Part shown: piece by piece, positions 61,423 to 64,000 of the stretch
Position numbering within the stretch: the first letter of the stretch is position 1
Layout of the letters: each line of letters opens with the position of its first letter
Assembly: GCF_010093595.1 (NCBI RefSeq)
Contig: NW_022985449.1
Coordinates: forward strand, 679,410 to 743,409
DNA length: 64,000 nt
Direction: 5' to 3'
Origin: Mytilinidion resinicola
Lineage: Eukaryota > Ascomycota > Dothideomycetes > Mytilinidiales > Mytilinidiaceae
Made by a program: the position numbers and the translations under genes
The notes under the pieces: model-generated
Database searches by the model: none
Seen by the model: the letters and a program-made list of their open reading frames with translations, nothing else
Told to the model about the DNA's origin: nothing

Positions 61423-63391
61423 ATGACCCGCGCACACGACTGGCTGCTCACCGACCAAACCCGCGACTCCTCCTCGTCCTCCTCCACCCTCTATACAGAC
61501 CCACGGCATCCTGCTGATGCGGTCCCGCTTGCGACCCTCTCCAGCCCGTCCTCTCCGGCCGAGGACCATCACCGCCGCTCACACGTGTCACGCGTAGCAA
61601 ACCTCACCTCCGCCGACTCTCCTGTTATGGAAGCGCCGCCTACGAACCACGCCCGACGAAGAAGCGCATCTCTGGCCGGCGCAGGAGCTGGGAACCCCCC
61701 GGGCGGCGAACCCACAGCGAAGAAGCACCAGCGGACACAGTCGCAGCCCCCCATCGAAGAGGACGGGTCTTCGTCGGACGGAGAGCTCTCGGATTCCTCC
61801 AACAAGACCGAGAGCACCGACCTCGAGCTGGATGATATGCGCTCCGACGATGAGCTCGAGGACGACGAGGAGACGGGATTGACGGCGAGAGACAGGCGGC
61901 GGCGCAGGAGACGCAAGAGGCAGCATACTAGGTTCGATGAGCGGATTGTGCCGGACCACAGCATTTCGAAGGAAGAGGAGAAGATGGCTTCGCAGAGCAT
62001 GGTAAGATCTATGCTCATAAACGCGTTGTTAATTGGATTATGGTGAGTATCCATTCGAGTCCTGGTAGAGGGCATTGCTAACAACACAATAGGTACTTGT
62101 TTTCAATCTCAATATCACTGGTGAGTATTTAGTGTCATAATGCAGTATACTAGATGCTAACTGGCCCAGTATAACAAATGGATGTTCAAAGACGAGAAGG
62201 AGGATGGAGAATCCCGGAACATCTTCCCGTTCCCGCTATTCACAACTTGCCTGCATATGATTGTTCAATTCTCCCTCGCATCGCTGGTCCTATTCCTAAT
62301 ACCAGCATTTCGTCCACGACACGATTCCATTAGCAACCCCCATTCCTTCCGCGGTCCTCCCCCTCCTGCTGAGGCTATTGATCCGAAGAAGCCACTCATG
62401 ACCAAGTGGTTTTATTTCACACGTCTTGGGCCATGTGGAGTTGCCACGGGCATGGACATTGGCTTGGGGAACATGAGTTTGAGATTTATAACTCTGACCT
62501 TCTTCAGTAAGACTAGACTGTCATCCACCACATGTGCAATTTTGCTAACGAGGTTCAGCAATGTGCAAGTCCTCCGCTCTCGGCTTCGTCCTCATATTCG
62601 CCTTTCTCTTCCGCCTCGAAAAGCCGTCCTGGAAACTCGTCCTTATTATCCTTATCATGACTATTGGCGTAGTTATGATGGTTGCTGGCGAAACCGCCTT
62701 CAACGCTCTAGGGTTTATCCTGGTTATGTCATCCGCACTTTCCTCCGGCTTTCGCTGGTCCCTCACGCAAATCCTCCTTCTCCGCAACCCCGCAACATCA
62801 AATCCTTTCTCCTCTATCTTCTTTCTCGCCCCTGTCATGTTCCTATCCCTTCTCGTTATCGCCATACCGGTAGAGGGATTCTCCGCGTTAGCAGGGGGAT
62901 TTTCTCAGCTCATGGAGACCAAAGGCCCAGTTTTGGGTATTGGCATTCTTCTATTTCCCGGCTGTCTCGCCTTTTTAATGACGTCGTCTGAGTTCGCCCT
63001 CCTGAAGCGTACATCGGTAGTCACACTCTCCATCTGCGGCATCTTCAAGGAGGTGGTTACCATCTCCGCTGCCAACATCGTCTTCGACGACCACCTTACA
63101 CCCATAAACCTTTCCGGCTTGCTCATCACCATCGCGAGCATCGCCGCATACAATTACATCAAGATTAAGAAGATGCGAGACGATGCACGGCTCCAAGCGC
63201 ATTTGGTGGCGGAGGAATATGCACCAGTGCTGGTGAATGATCCAGATCAGCCACGGGCTAGCATTGCGTCAGTCAGTGGAACGAGGGGGAGCATCCGGAA
63301 TAGTCTGCATATCCCGCCCTTAGTTGCTGAGAGCCGCATCGAGAGTCCGGTCAGGCAGAGTCCAATTAAGCGGCCGGAGAATATCGATTGA
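61423..63391 (+). CDS. SLC35C2-like transporter (triose-phosphate/nucleotide-sugar family)
   Basis: Exons 61423-62042, 62093-62120, 62170-62506 and 62559-63391 sum to 1818 nt (605 aa). A 200-residue disordered cytosolic N-terminus is rich in Ser and acidic/basic blocks (ELDDMRSDDELEDDEE, RDRRRRRRRKRQHTRFDER). About ten membrane spans follow, starting SMLINALLIGLWYLFSISIS, YNKWMF, then FPLFTTCLHMIVQFSLASLV, SLRFITLTFFTMCKSSALGF, LVLIILIMTIGVVMMVAGET, RWSLTQILLLRN, and ending IASIAAYNYIKIKKMRDDAR. YNKW and KSSAL are marks of the TPT/EamA-type family; among these it looks closest to human SLC35C2 and fungal relatives of the early secretory pathway. Exon 2 is only 28 nt. Substrate unknown; GDP-fucose-related or other nucleotide sugars are guesses. 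Confidence 0.85.
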
Positions 63392-64000
63392 GCTTTTGAG
63401 GTTTTTTTGTTCCGATGAACACTTGGTACTTTTCTATGTTGGAGTTCTGGGTGGAATTGCATTGCTGGTCCGGTTCATACCATTTGGACGTTGTGTCTGG
63501 AACGAGAGCATATTGCGCGTTTGGGCGTCATTTTGGTTTGGCGGGTTGCTGACGAGGCAACTTCGTCTCTGTATACGGTTGCATTGTGTGGCTGTAATGG
63601 TTGCTCGTTGTAAGTCTCGGTAGTATAGACAAGTTATGGAACAACGGACTTGCACACATCGAGTTTTGGTCGTTGTCATTTTGCGTGGCCACGTGTCGTG
63701 TTGTTCCCCTCAGCCACAAGCTTGGAAGGACGCTAAGGCTGGCGACCGGTGAGCTAGGTAGCACCTCACAGCGCTTCTACCTCTACTAACAAGGCCAGCT
63801 AAATCTACCTTTGATCAATCCGAATCCGTTGCGGCTTATTCACCGAAGAGCGACCTGTAATGTCAGGATCTTTCCTTTCGGTAATCACCAGCCGAATTAG
63901 ACGGAGAAGCAAGGCTGCACCCGACATACAAGTATGGCGGGACGAAGGTTGCCTAATATGTTCCAGGGAGGAGAAATGCTGGGCACCCTCGCCACTAGAT
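63392..64000. other. 3' flank to window end
   Basis: 609 bp after the transporter. No coding frame or repeat is recognised; a further gene could start beyond the window. Confidence 0.4.

Overview
The window is a piece of nuclear chromosome from a filamentous ascomycete (Pezizomycotina; the class, perhaps Dothideomycetes, is a guess). The basis is short spliceosomal introns (about 40-135 bp, GT...AG), single-copy genes on both strands without operons, and typical fungal orthologues: the cortical nuclear-migration protein ApsA/Num1, sterol glucosyltransferase Atg26, vacuolar protease Pep4 and Golgi Ca/Mn ATPase Pmr1. There is one 10-bp run of N (23758-23767). No rRNA, tRNA, CRISPR array or virus was recognised.

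Regions. 0-4 kb: ApsA/Num1-like cortical anchor (minus), followed by a 3 kb stretch without a recognisable gene. 7-13 kb: Hsp90 co-chaperone Cns1 (plus), a 2EXR/F-box-like protein (minus) and mitochondrial serine hydroxymethyltransferase (plus), the last two divergent. 13-20 kb: a small single-span membrane protein, a Ser/Thr-rich wall-sensor-like membrane protein with a 5'UTR intron (minus), and a conserved fungal protein of unknown function. 20-24 kb: Pmr1 (minus, four exons, first intron holding the N run). 24-31 kb: a long coiled-coil protein and an HSPA12-like Hsp70 ATPase transcribed divergently from one 556 bp region, then a short, highly charged coiled-coil protein. 32-39 kb: Pep4 and Atg26, both tied to vacuole/autophagy. 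40-48 kb: RNA polymerase II CTD phosphatase Fcp1, an F-box protein and proteasome lid subunit Rpn6. 48-59.6 kb: a gene-poor, accessory-looking block with two NAD(P)-binding reductase-like genes, a 281 bp MITE with near-perfect 44 bp terminal inverted repeats, and a decayed Vps62-family pseudogene. 59.6-64 kb: a conserved fungal protein and an SLC35C2-like nucleotide-sugar/triose-phosphate-type transporter.

Most genes are housekeeping. Exon boundaries were worked out by hand from GT/AG sites, reading frame and protein continuity. For most multi-exon genes the summed exons are an exact multiple of three, which supports the models; the 5' end of the unknown gene at 18-20 kb is not resolved. The best candidates for new biology are the divergent coiled-coil/Hsp70-like pair (24.3-29.5 kb) and the accessory block (51-59 kb) with its MITE and pseudogene.
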